Below are positions 52,704-64,000 of a stretch of DNA of 64,000 nt, piece after piece (position 1 is the first letter of the stretch; each line of letters starts with the position of its first letter). A program made the translations under genes and the position numbers. Location of the stretch: contig JAYKAV010002942.1 in assembly GCA_035582835.1 (NCBI GenBank), positions 552,935-616,934 of the forward strand, given 5' to 3'. This stretch comes from Phoebastria nigripes. Its lineage: Eukaryota; Chordata; Aves; Procellariiformes; Diomedeidae. A model generated the notes under the pieces. That model was not told where the DNA came from and did not search any database. It worked only from the letters and a program-made list of their open reading frames with translations.

Positions 52704-55700
52704 ATAATATCACTGTTGGTTTGTTCCTTGGTGTTGCTTAGGAGGGAAGAGTGGGTTTTATTAGTGCTATTATACTAGCACTAATGGAGGTGTCACTGTT
52801 TGTACTGAAGTTTATGACAAATTTAATAAATTGGAAATTTTCATACATGCCTACTACTGTATAACAAGTTATACCTAATTAATCAAGTTGACAATACTGT
52901 ATAAAAGGTCTTTCATGAAGGCTTACACTGATAAAACAATACTTTAAAGGATCAATCTGCTTTCAGTGACAAAAAGCATCCTCAAGCTGTCCTAATTACA
53001 GAATCAGTTGCTATGTCAATAAGAAGCGCACAAATGGAAAATTAACATCACAAATTAAGGTAGTTATTGGAGTACCCACAAGCAGTATAGCAGTATAACC
53101 TTTGTCAAATCCAATCTTGTTTTCAATGCGTCCTTCATAAGTCATATTAGTGAAATCCTGTCAAAGGATGGTAACAGTATCTCACATCATGACTGTCTGG
53201 AAGCCTTGCCTGAAAAGTTTAATCTTAAAAACCATTATGCCGTAATAATAAAGGAAGGTTGAACATTAGTAATTTCAACAGCTGTAGTATTAACAGTTGC
53301 TAAAAGCAAATAAATAAGTATGGTAACTAGCTGAAATACAGGCAGGTGTCTGACATATAAGCTTATTCCATAACCCGAATCTTTCAATAGCAGAAAATGG
53401 AAATGAGAATACGGGCACATTTTGTGTGGGGCTTAACAGCAATAACACTGCTGGGCTGCACCAAAAAAAAAAAATCCTACTTTAGTCATCGTCTCTTGTC
53501 TCAGTTTGTATTGGTCAGTCACTATAAAAATAAAAGCAGCTCTAACACCACACATAGTAATTTTTCCTAGCCACTTAAATTTTAAAAAGGTAAGCTGCAA
53601 AGATCATGTTAAGTAATTTAACACTGTAATAGGAAATACAAAACCGCTGCTAGAAATGCACGATCTTTTTGTCACACTGCTTTCAGTGTGCATCTCAAAA
53701 AGCTAGAGTATGAATTGTGTGCCTGGAGCCAGAAATAGCTCATCAAGATGAAAAATATAAACAGGTGACTCAGGTGTATCCTCTTGCTGAAGATCCCAGC
53801 TGTGATGGTCTTACCAGTTGGTGAAGGATTGGCTTCTCTATTAATTAAGGAAAGATGGAAATTGTGGCAGAGCCTCTTAAGAAATATAGATATGACTGAT
53901 GGAAAAGACAGCATAAGCATAAAGACGCTTCCTAGTGATCCAAGAGGGAGAGAATAATCCTTCACTGTCACTGCAGATGAGTTTATGTATCAGCTCCATG
54001 AAAGTTATAGAACATCAAACAAGCAATAAGTGACAGGAAAAGCAGCAGATTCGTCATTGCAGAGAGCCATGTACAATGGATGAACTAACTCTGCAAACCA
54101 ATTCCGTTAAGAATCGCAAAGTAAAAATTGGTCTTGACAACACCTGAGCTGAACTGAAAAATCATTGGACTGATCCTTTATGTACATTCAACTATTTAGA
54201 AAATCCCTGAGTACTCCTGCAACCAAGTAAATATGTATCGGAGTGGATGAATTTCAGGCCTATGCCTTATTCGGTCATCTGCATGACTTAAATGCCTCCT
54301 CTTACATTGCCGATCACCATTTGTTGAAGAGCGTGTTTGTCAAAGAGACTGAGCTCCACTCAGGAAAGTAATTTACTGGTCAAATCTGAATATCACTCAG
54401 CGTATTGACAATGGCCTTGGCAAAGATACAGTCTCATATGCATGTTTGAATACTAGATCAGTGAAGGCTTTCTTTCAAAAGATAAAGCTCTAATGGTGGT
54501 GAAAATGAATAACTTGCCAACAGTAGAGCAAATTTATGTCAATACTGTTCAACATCTGCAAGGATAATCAGCCCATCCATTCCAGCTCACATCTTAATAT
54601 ACAACTTAAATCAAAACAAAGGATTTCTACCAGTTAAAGCCACATTAAGATCTGCACGTTCCAGGCTAACGATTACTGTATCATAAACCAAACATACTAT
54701 GACCTGGCTAAATCATGATTTCATCTCTGTAGTCAACAGGCCAATAAGAAAATAATAATCATGGGTTCAGTAGAAGCAGTCTTTTTTAAACATACTATCT
54801 TCTCTCTTCNACTTCCATGCTGGTATTTTATAGTTCACGGGATATAAATCCTCTCTCCCATTCTCTTTCTGATAGCAAGATAAACAGTTTAATGNCTCCC
54901 TCCATTTGAAACAGTCTTCTGCTTTACAAGGTACCAGCTACCTTGTCTCATAGTCTAACCAATTAACACATATTATTAAGCTGCAAGCAATTTTTTCAGC
55001 CTGTATTTAGCTTTGAAATATGCTGACTCTGTTAACAGAAAGTTTTTGATTGCCTGAAAGCTTATCTATTTTTTCTAGCTCTACTAGTTACCCTAATGAA
55101 TTTTTTTCCTCTCTTTCTACGAACTCTGACTTGTATCATGTAGACATATCATCTTATTTGGAGCTAGCTCAGAGTAGCTCTTAATATAACTCTGCCTAGC
55201 ACAGTGAGGTCACCCTGCGTGAGTGGTGACAGCTGGATCCAAATATTTGAAGGTTCTCATTGCTTTCCAAATTAGCCCAAAANACAGAAGGATTTCATAT
55301 ACATCTTGATACACAGCAGACAACATTTCAGAAGAGCTCCCTCCACAGATAACGTGGCTGTCAGGACATGACTGCTAGAATAGGCACTTCAGTTCCTCTT
55401 ACTGTAATTTCCAAAGAGAAATACAATCACGACAGGAATGAAGGCCTACTAAATAGAGCTGATAGGATCAGGAAGGGGTCTGGTTATGCTCCTTTATACA
55501 GAAACTAGAGATAACAGCTCCTTAAAATTAGTGTCTGCACAAAGCAGTGTTTAATGTTTTTACTAAGGCTATCAGAGAGTTTTGCTTAGGAGAGAAATTA
55601 AGAGCCCTTGTAGCAAAAGCTTAATCAAGAAAGCTAGCAGGAAAAATAAATTAATTTCCATTAGGAACTTTCTGTCCTTTGACAAGATAAATAGAGACTG

Positions 55701-55950
55701 TGGAATCAAAAAAAAGAAAAAAAGAAAAAGCTTTGCAAAGAATGGAAAGTTTAGAGAGTTTTGAGAAGGCTAACAAAGTCAGTATAGGGTCTGGCTTCCT
55801 ATACTGCCTTTACTCCTCTCATGGTGATAAAAATAATATTATATCTTAGCATGTGTAATCTGTAGCATTCATATTGATACACACCTAATGTGTGGGCACT
55901 TATCTGAAGAGATCACTGAGACCTTCTCAAGCTGACTGTTAGCAGTAGTT

Positions 55951-55982
55951 TCAGCTACAGCTAGTGTCAGCTACAGCTCGTG
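55951..55982 (+). repeat. 16-bp tandem duplication
   Basis: TCAGCTACAGCTAGTG is followed at once by TCAGCTACAGCTCGTG, with a single mismatch. Confidence 0.85.
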
Positions 55983-56949
55983 TCAACTTTAAAGAGCTGC
56001 AGGCTGTTTGAAGAGCTACCCTGCTGTAGTAGGCTTCTGATAAATCCCTCCAGCAAAAGTCTCTGAAGCAAATACCATATTATTGATGATGTTATCAGTA
56101 TTGTCTGAACAAGGTTTTTTTGTGTTCTAGACTTGCAGATTTTTTTCTGGTGTTCCTCAGATTCCAACTTCTTATTCAATGAGAGGATATTTTAAAAAAC
56201 ATTTAAAATTGTTTCCCTGAAAAAAAAAAAGAAAAAAGTGTCAGCATAGAAAAATCTGATTATTCTCAATCTCTGAGCATTTGCTGAAGAGAAAGTGAGA
56301 TCATGACAGGACTGACATGTCAATTTTTTTACATTTACATAATACACAAAACCAGAAGAGCACTGAGCGTCTTTGAACAGAGACTGTTACTAGGATTACT
56401 GTATCTAAACATCTTAAAAGAAGGTCCCACCTGTTGGACTTAAAATCCACTGTATAAACAGATATAGAAAGTATAAGAATAACAATTAGACCTAGTAGTA
56501 CCTTAGCTTGCTCTCTAGATCAGGTAGGAATGTCTATTTAGAGCACCACTTAAAAACAATTTCCACCCATGCAGCTTGTCAAATTTGGCTGTCAGAATTT
56601 TTGAGAAAGCAAATACAAATATTCCAACAATTACTGTATATTAAAGCCTCATGAATTTTATGAGGTTTTAATGTTCTGATTCAGAGATTTTTGAAAGCTT
56701 TGCATTGGTAGAGCTGTAACTTTCCTTTTCACATCTATGAGGATGGTTCCTGTGGTCCAGCTGGCAAAAAAGGTTGTGATAGTCTTCATTAGAAAGGAAG
56801 TGTCTTTTCCTCAAAGTACAGAGTCCTGTGAAACCACACAGTAAATTGTTAAGCTTGGCCCTAATATTGAAATCCTAATGCTATTTACAACCACAAGAAG
56901 AAGAAAAAGAACCCTTCCTTATTAAGAAATCAACTNCTAATCAGGTGTG

Positions 56950-57110
56950 ATGCCTCATTGCCTGTCATTAAAAATGCTTTTGCAAACTCAAACTCATTAG
57001 TTTAATGACAGAAAAACCTGTGCAATTACATCAAACCTGCAGGCAAGGTCTGGAATGAGAGATACAGTTATGGCACTTTCAGTGAAGGTTATAAATAACA
57101 CAAACTTTCC
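56950..57110. promoter_or_regulatory. Possible conserved non-coding element around an inverted repeat
   Basis: A perfect 11-bp inverted pair, CTGTCATTAAA (56962-56972) and TTTAATGACAG (57001-57011), spans a 28-base spacer. Each arm carries a homeodomain TCATTA/TAATGA core. CTGTCA also fits TALE homeodomain (MEIS/TGIF) half-sites. The spacer holds another CATTAG core. No coding frame or transposon explains it. It is the most enhancer-like motif arrangement on this side of the window, but function is inference. Confidence 0.32.
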
Positions 57111-60100
57111 CCACAATTTAATGTTTAGACCTCAGCCTACCTCATGCAAAAAAATAATGATTTTAAAAGGGGTTGAAGAGTTTTATAGAAATATTCTACT
57201 ATTTATTGGAATGCTTTAAAGTAAGGCATGTTAATAGCATGAAGGAAAGAAACAGGATGAGGTTTTATGGTCTATATTATAGCGGATGTCAGACAGGATT
57301 ATTTCAATGATTTTTCTGGCCTTAAAAACTTACGAACCTGTGGGTCACTCTTACATCTGTGCAGCACTTTAATTGGCTACATTATGGAAGACTGACCCTA
57401 ATTTATAGTCAATCTTAATTTTGGGGGAAAAGCAGACATATATCNTCATTTTCTTAATCTTGGTCATACAAGCTGAAAAGACCTCCTTTTATCTTTTATT
57501 TTAGTCTGCTTTATGGCAAATTTACTGATAAATATAAGATTTTATGGAACCTTTTTTCAGAATTAATGCTTTAGAAATTCAATGAATATTGTATTAATCC
57601 ATATTAATTACTGTAGNCACAGATTCTATGTATTACCAACCAATGCTCAAATGTGAATGTGACAAATTATCTTTTGATNCTAAGAGGTTCAGAAATATAC
57701 ATTTCAGTGATCTGAGCATACTTTCCAGCATTTGAAAACCTCCTCTAATGTGTTTTTGCTTGTCCTTACATTTAATTTTGAGATTAAGATTCCAAACCTT
57801 AAAAATTTAGCTTATTGAAAGAAAGGCATCAGAGTCCACACTTAGGCTGAAACAAAAGATTAGCCTTCGATGCTTATTCGAAACATCCTGAGATATGAAT
57901 TTTGCATTGCAGGTTCTTCTGTAACCAGATAGTGTTTCTTGTTTAAAGAAGCCATTACCATTGTTAAAAAGTGTTTTTATAATTAAAGTGTCATGGACAT
58001 GTCTCCTTGAAGTCATCTCAACACNTTTTCTTACATATGGTTCCTACTGTCTACAACTACATGGTATCCACTAAAGTGAGCATGTGTTTTAAAGTATGAC
58101 TTATTTTTTATGATACTGTACATAAGTTACAATGATATAACATATATATTCCCAAATGATATTTTCATCTAATTCAATGTGAATGTAATCCACATTGGAA
58201 ACTGAAGCTGAAATAAAGAAACTGGTCATCTCTAATTATTGGTGCAAGATATGAATCAGCTCCAATGTTATCTTCATTTGAATTCTAACATAGAAGAGCA
58301 TAACTTAGGTTTGAACATGGACACAGAGATGCCCACAAGACCCACATTTTCATCTCTTGCCTACTCAGGACTCAGATGGTTCCAACTTTCAAAAATTACA
58401 TCTCACTATTTTGATAAAGAAGCATTTACAGAGTGATAAAGCTGCAGCTACAATTCAAGGCACACCCTGATTCCACATCCAGTGCTTCCTATTACCTTTG
58501 AGGCAATAAGCTTTGGGCAAACATTTGTTTATTTGCCAGATGTAGTGTAGCTTGCATATAGTCTGCTGTGGGACTCTTGTCGTAACTGACTCTCCATTGA
58601 CTCCTTGTTTAATTTGTTTTTGTTGCTGTAGGCCTTTTGTCCACCTTCTTTCTGACTTCACCGTGTTGTATGATAACTTCCTGGTCCCTACTAGAGCTGC
58701 AAGGGACCAAATGAGCTATTCAACCCAATCTCTGGTTTCCTTTATACCTCTTCATCCCACTCTCTTACAACAGACCATATAAAGTCATCCCAGTACAAAT
58801 CTTGGCGCTGTCTGTTCAGATGGAGTGCTTGCCACCTAATGCTCTAGACATTTATAGTCTCCAATTTCAGTCCCCAAAACTGCTGAGAGTCTAATGCCAA
58901 CTCTTTACGATCTCTTTTCACTGCAGTTTGGACCATTGCCTTTTGTGATTGGTTTGTAAGGGAATTTGATTGTTAGACCAAGATTGGTGTATTTGTGCAG
59001 TGCTCTCGGCTTGTTGGTTCCTTTGATGCTGACATTTCAGATTGGCATTATCTGGCTGTGCCTGTTTCCTGCTCGTTGTTATTCTGCTGGAGTGGGCTGT
59101 TTGGAGTGCACCCAAGAACTGTGATAAGGTATCTGGAGATGTGTTTTGCAAGGTAAAACGTAGCTGACATGCTCTGCTGAGACAATTAGCTATTGTACAC
59201 TGCAGCAAATGATTAAACATCAAGGTGTCCTACCCTGGGTACCTACAAAGCAACAGGGTGACAGACTGGGTGAAAGTGACAATTAAAAGATAGACAGCAA
59301 AGGCAAATGGGAAGGCAAAGAAGTATTGTGTTCTAGGAATTAGATAGTACCTGCTCAAGATACCCTTTCCATGAGGCAAAAATCTCTTCTTGCCCTTCAG
59401 AGAAATAAGTATAGCACACGGGAAAGCGCGACAGATCAAAGCGAAACTAGTGCAGGTGTTGGTCCATGTGGGCTAATGGGAGCAGGAACCAAACTGCATG
59501 GGCTTGGTGTGAGCCTCCCCCACCCATGGGACTGAATGGATAAACTCGGAAAAGATGTATGCAGCTGTGGTCAAGTGCAGTCAGGGGAGAAGTAGTAAGC
59601 ATGGGGGAGGAGTGGAGAAAGGTGCCAAGAGGTCAGGAAGCTTCAGGGAAGCTGAGTGAGGCCATGCCTCCTCTTTCTTTCCCACTCCTCACTCCTGGAA
59701 CCCCCTTGTCTCTTCCTCAGGAGTACAGGGTCCATGTTTCCATCTAAGTCCTTGTTCCCCACTCCCTTTTCCCTTTGGTGTGATAGCCCACCCTTAACAC
59801 CAATGTTTCACATCTGAGTATCCCTACTCTGTTCTCAAGTTCCCAAGAATTTGCAGATAACTGGAAGAGGTCCTGCTCCTAGTGAGGGGGAGACCATGAA
59901 TCTCGGGCCCAGGCNAGGGAAGACAGCCAGAAAAGAGTTTCAGAGGAAGAGCTATTGTTGCCGGGAAATGCCTCCTTCCCCTCTTTCCAGTCCTCCCTCC
60001 TGTCTTTGGCAGCAGCAACAGGAACCCAATTGCAAAGATGAGGTGGGGTTTTGCTGATCGTCCTGGAAAGGCACATTTTTCTTTCCTCAGGCATAGTCAG

Positions 60101-60984
60101 AGCAGGCAGTTTGCCATCCCTTGTTGGCTGCAACTCTTTTTGCATCCTGCCTCACTCTGGGATTTCATGAAGTTGTATATCTACCTTATATTATTCACCC
60201 TAGCCTGTCCACATGTCATATCATTTCATGTTTATTCCCTTTTGGGATCATGCCTCGTCAGTGCCCTTGAACTCCCAGAGATGTCTCTGTGCCCTGTTAC
60301 CNGTGTTATTGGAATCCCAGTGCAGCTTCTGCAAAGTAAAAGGAAAGCAGGATGCCAGGAAACTTTTGCATTTCCTATAAACCAGCAGGAAAACACATAT
60401 GCATAGTAACAGTGACAAGCCTGCAAGAATTATCTGTGCATACGTTTTGAGGTACTGATGATAGATTGACACTTGGCCTTGAAGGTGAAGGATATAGTGG
60501 GAGTGGCAAGGCAAGATTTTGCTTACAGTAACTGTAATAAATTGTCAATGCTTCATAACCCCATGATTACTTTTGGTGATCTCTGGAGAGGTCATGACCC
60601 CCTCGCTGAAGAGACCCTGGCCTAGAACATGACTTTACAGACTCAAGGAACTGTTATTACTGGTTTTTCATTGAATAGGGCTTTCCCTATGAACTAGTTG
60701 TTACTTTTCTATCTTTGATTGATCATCTCTGATCCTGACTCTCCTAATGATAGCATGCTGCTGGGATTTTGGTGAGAGCAGGGCAAGGAATCAACCCCTT
60801 CTTTACCCTTTCAGTCCCTTTCCTTCACTTCTTCATCCTGTCTGCTCAGAATTAGTGTGATTTAATTGAATTTGCTTTCATGACAACACCAAAGTGAAAA
60901 AAGTATTGTCACAAGGGTGTCACAAACCTGTGACCAAAGAATGAGAATGGTATGGGTGAAGAGAATGAGTTTGACTGGGTCTTC

Positions 60985-62042
60985 TGCAAGGGCCTGGACC
61001 CCCGACTGTACTGAAGGAGGAGGAGCTAGTCTGTGCTTATCAGGTTGAGAAATGGAGATTTTCATGATGATGAAGGTTGGAAGCTGGTGACTTCTTGCAC
61101 AGGGGGAGGATGGCTCCTGCACCATGTGCAGATTGGGAGTCATGAAGGGAGGTATTGGGAGCTCTCTCCAATGAATCAAATCAGCTGAGACTGAGCCACA
61201 TGGTAGCACCAGGAGGAAGTGGCAAGTGACAGCAGTGTCTTTGCTGCAGGGGAGGGAGCCCCCCAGCTGCTGACCTGACCTGCTGTTGGGGGACATTTGC
61301 TTCTTGCGGGGGGCGGGGGGGGAGGGGGGACATTGTGGGAAGACTGCCAAGGTTTGTCCAGCCCTCAGACAACAGCAGACCCCTGCTGCTTTTTCATGTG
61401 TACACCAATGACAGTACCAGAGAAGACCTGGAGCATATCAAGCATGACTACCTGGCTCTGGAGGTAATGGTCAAGAGCATGGTGGTCCAGGTGGTGTATC
61501 CTCAATCCTGATGGTGAAGGGGAAGGGCTTGAGAAGGAGTGGGCATATCCTGCAGGTCAACAACTGGTTGTGCAGCTGGTGTCAGCAGTGGAGTTTCAGT
61601 TTCTATGACCATGGGATACTTGTTGAGAATTAAGGACTGCTAGGAAGAGAAAAGACCCACCCAATTAAGTGGTGGAAAGCTTCTTTGTCAACAGGCTGGC
61701 CAAACTGATGAGATAGCTTTAAACTAGGAACAATGGGGGAGGAACATGAACAGCCCCTATCAAGTGAGAAAGCGGTAGACCAGACTGGCAAGCATAGTGT
61801 GTAGGGTGATGTGGACAGAAGAGACCTCATAATCAAGTCCAGCAAAGGGCCATGGAGGTGATTAAGGGACTGGAGCATCTGTCATATGAAGAGAGGCTGA
61901 GAGAGCTGGGCTTGTTCAGCTTGGAGAAGAGAAAGCTCAAGAGGATCTTCAATGTGTATAAATACCTGATGCAGGGGTAGTATGAAGGATGGAGCCAGAC
62001 TTTTCCATGGCACCCAGTGACAGGACAAGAGGGAATGTCATA
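60985..62042 (+). mobile_element. CR1 LINE fragment with ORF1 esterase-like region
   Basis: The left part (about 60985-61735) matches CR1 ORF1, whose C-terminal half is an SGNH-hydrolase-like esterase domain. A GDS-like block I lies near 61226. The block III region reads HVYTND (61395-61412), and a colinear EDLEHIKHDYLALE-like stretch follows. The block V region, where Asp and His should stand in a DGIH motif, is changed to KTH (about 61655). ORF1 ends near 61725. After an internal deletion covering ORF2, the 3' part (about 61835-62042) matches the CR1 segment that encodes the ERLRELGLFSLEKRK-like end. The true 3' terminus is absent. Stops and frameshifts show it is dead. The start is approximate. 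Confidence 0.75.
61308..61329 (+). repeat. G-run cluster, potential G-quadruplex
   Basis: Runs of six, eight and six G are separated by single C and A bases. The middle run can supply two G-tracts, so four tracts with one-base loops are available. It lies inside the CR1 ORF1 remnant, where such a run is not expected, and so probably arose by slippage. Confidence 0.7.
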
Positions 62043-64000
62043 CGTCATATCTCTGTGTACATAGAGATGGAACTGTCAAGTTTGCCAGAGGTGCAGAAAT
62101 CAACACAAACTAACACAGTTAGAGTAACATTAAGAAAGCAAATTACAAAAATACTTTACTATTGAACTCTTGCTATAGCATCTCACAAACATCACAGCTC
62201 AGGATACACTAGAAGACTAATATCAGACAAACCCATTGCCTGAAGTAATCATGGTTTATCTTATACAAAATTTAGTTCATTAAACAAATTTTAATTTGAC
62301 CAAAATCATCAGGTTCATCATTGCCTCCACAACTGAGCCCAGAGGTTAACTCAGAGGAAGTAAGAAATGATCACAAAGATAGCCCTAGAACAGAAACTGC
62401 AGAAGTAAATATCCAGAGGCAGAACAATGACATATTTAAGATTTGGTTGTGAATATGGACTTGAAAATGACTCTTGCTGCTCTAGTTGCTGACTTCTACA
62501 TCTGTACATGAACATAACATTTTCCCCATCTCCTCTATAATTTTACTCGTTTATTCCCATTTACTGTTTTAAGATGCTGCTTTCAGCTTTCTGCATTCAA
62601 TGTCCTTCTTTTTTTTTTTTTTTTTCCCCTTAAAAAAAAGTGCATTTCTGAATTACTTTTTTCATCTTCTCTGACCCAAAGGTCAGACTGTCTTTGACCT
62701 CTGCATTTCTCACTCTCAGCTACTTTTCCCTGCATAGATCACAAAGTTGGTACTTCAAAACCCTCTTTTATTTACATGAATTTTAGGCTGACTTGTTTTC
62801 AGCTGCTATGCTTTTTGCTAAATTCTCCTAAAAAACCACATTGAAATCATGTAGTAAGTATGAACAGAGCATTATATTTATTATATCAGATGGTTTTCAT
62901 TCTTTATGTTGTACAAATGGGATGACTTATGCAGGTAAGGATTATTCACAGCTTTCCAGATTTTAACATCTATGTCATAAACCGTTTACCATTACAATCC
63001 ATCTATGTCATAAACCATTTACCATTACAATCTCTTTTCACTTCCTAACCAGTTTTCCAAAACTTTCACCCTTCTTACTGAAAGTTTCAGCGTCTCTATC
63101 TTTCTGAAAGGTGACTTACTTTTTAGAAACTTTAAGCAAGATCTCCTCAGCTGTTTTTAAGTTGCATCATATGGTTTACCATGCTTTTAGTTTAACACAG
63201 ATCTTTAGAAACAACTATGCTTGTTTTCCATGGCAGATATGGAGCAGAGAAATAAAGTGTTCACATGTAGGACTTGCATCTTCTACTGAAACGGCAGGAG
63301 ATTCTGCTTCTGAGCATGCTTGTTAGTCACCTTAACATACTCGTAGTAGAGCTTACTGGAATCCTATCACCTTCTTACTACTCACTGACAGCCAACAAGA
63401 CTGGACGAAGCAGGAATTCATAAGACGACCCATTATGCTCAAAATGTTTCCGAGATGTTTAACTTCAAATTAAAAATATATACATCCTTGAAATATTCAG
63501 AATATATCCACTCTGCAAAGAGACAAGGGTGTGGGATACTACAAGTACTGAAATGCATTAGCCCTGGAACTCTAAACTTCTCTCACTGAGAGAGTCACCT
63601 AGGAGCAAGGCAGACCTCTGCACGGTATGGTTTGTTATTGTAGACGCATCAACAGGCTGATGTGGTGATTGATGAACGATAAAAATTACTATTTCCCTGT
63701 GATACCATATAAATATGACAGCTAGTTCTGTGCTAACTCAAGAGAACACAAAAAGAAAATTAAAAAAAAAAAGAATAATAAAAAAAGAAAGTATAATTAC
63801 TGGTTTTAGAGGTTCTCCAACAAATTTAGCTGAAATGGTGTTACAAAAATTCAAACTCTAATGAAAGAAAGGGAAATTACATTTCTAATTTCTTCTATGA
63901 AAAAATATTATCTGATGATGTTCTAGCACTTCTTTTAAGCACTAGGAAATTTAATCTGGTTTAATTTGCTTTTCTATGTGTTCAAAGAAAAAAGCGAAGG
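62043..64000. other. Non-coding AT-rich sequence to window end
   Basis: No gene or transposon recognised. A T-run lies at 62609-62625 and an A-rich stretch at 63750-63790. Confidence 0.45.
62967..63032 (+). repeat. 33-bp tandem duplication
   Basis: Two adjacent 33-base copies (62967-62999 and 63000-63032), each starting CATCTATGTCATAAACC, differ by one base (G versus A at the eighteenth position). The near identity points to a recent event or to gene conversion. Confidence 0.9.

Larger units (their letters stand above)
51453..60984. other. Non-coding unique sequence, many ambiguous bases
   Basis: No gene or transposon recognised. Eleven isolated N bases lie between 52669 and 60302. An A-rich run lies at 55708-55731. 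Small tandem duplications and one inverted repeat are listed separately. Confidence 0.4.

Noticed and set aside
53672..53971. 99-codon hydrophobic minus-strand open frame
   Set aside because: Hydrophobicity is typical of T-rich codons in random AT-rich DNA. No family resemblance.
60862..61350. 162-codon minus-strand open frame rich in Pro and Ser
   Set aside because: Largely antisense to the CR1 ORF1 remnant and its G-runs. It follows from the transposon's base composition.
1..64000. CRISPR arrays, operons, rRNA or tRNA genes
   Set aside because: No regularly spaced repeats, no bacterial gene layout, no B-box-like GGTTCGANTCC in a tRNA context and no rRNA-like sequence were seen on either strand by eye.

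Overview
This is a vertebrate nuclear window, almost certainly from a bird. It is AT-rich by eye, has no dense or operon-like coding, and holds no open frame I can recognise as a host protein. The bird assignment rests on its transposons: CR1 LINE copies with the avian 3' end of short ATTCTATGA-type repeats, and a 593-bp solo LTR of a type that I know to be common in neoavian genomes. Isolated single N bases and one 140-N gap inside a simple repeat mark it as a draft assembly. It reads as a gene desert or the inside of a very long intron. No exon was identified with confidence.

Layout. 1-13 kb: unique non-coding DNA with an old MIR/CORE-SINE-like fragment near 2.1 kb, an old L3/CORE-SINE-like 3' tail near 9.5 kb and a possible regulatory patch near 11.1 kb. 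13.1-13.7 kb: the solo LTR, flanked by a perfect 5-bp target duplication. 14-28.7 kb: unique DNA with a strong inverted repeat (24903-24987), an (AC)n microsatellite and a small tandem duplication. 28.8-29.2 kb: an internally deleted CR1. 29.2-34.7 kb: unique DNA with one weak exon-like segment near 34.1 kb. 34.7-36.1 kb: a long, very old CR1 on the minus strand, with a later plus-strand CR1 tail nested inside it.

37.8-57.1 kb: mostly unique DNA with several stretches that look like conserved non-coding elements (SOX/POU, NFI-like and homeodomain-like motifs). A long pyrimidine-only repeat with an assembly gap lies at 40.2-40.65 kb. 57-64 kb: unique DNA followed by a CR1 at about 61-62 kb that keeps an ORF1 esterase-like region, an unusual part to survive, and then AT-rich sequence to the end.

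The interest lies in transposon archaeology, possible cis-regulatory elements and DNA with unusual structure. I found no sign of a new enzyme system, CRISPR array, operon or RNA gene. Family assignments come from recognition of remembered consensus features, not from a database search.
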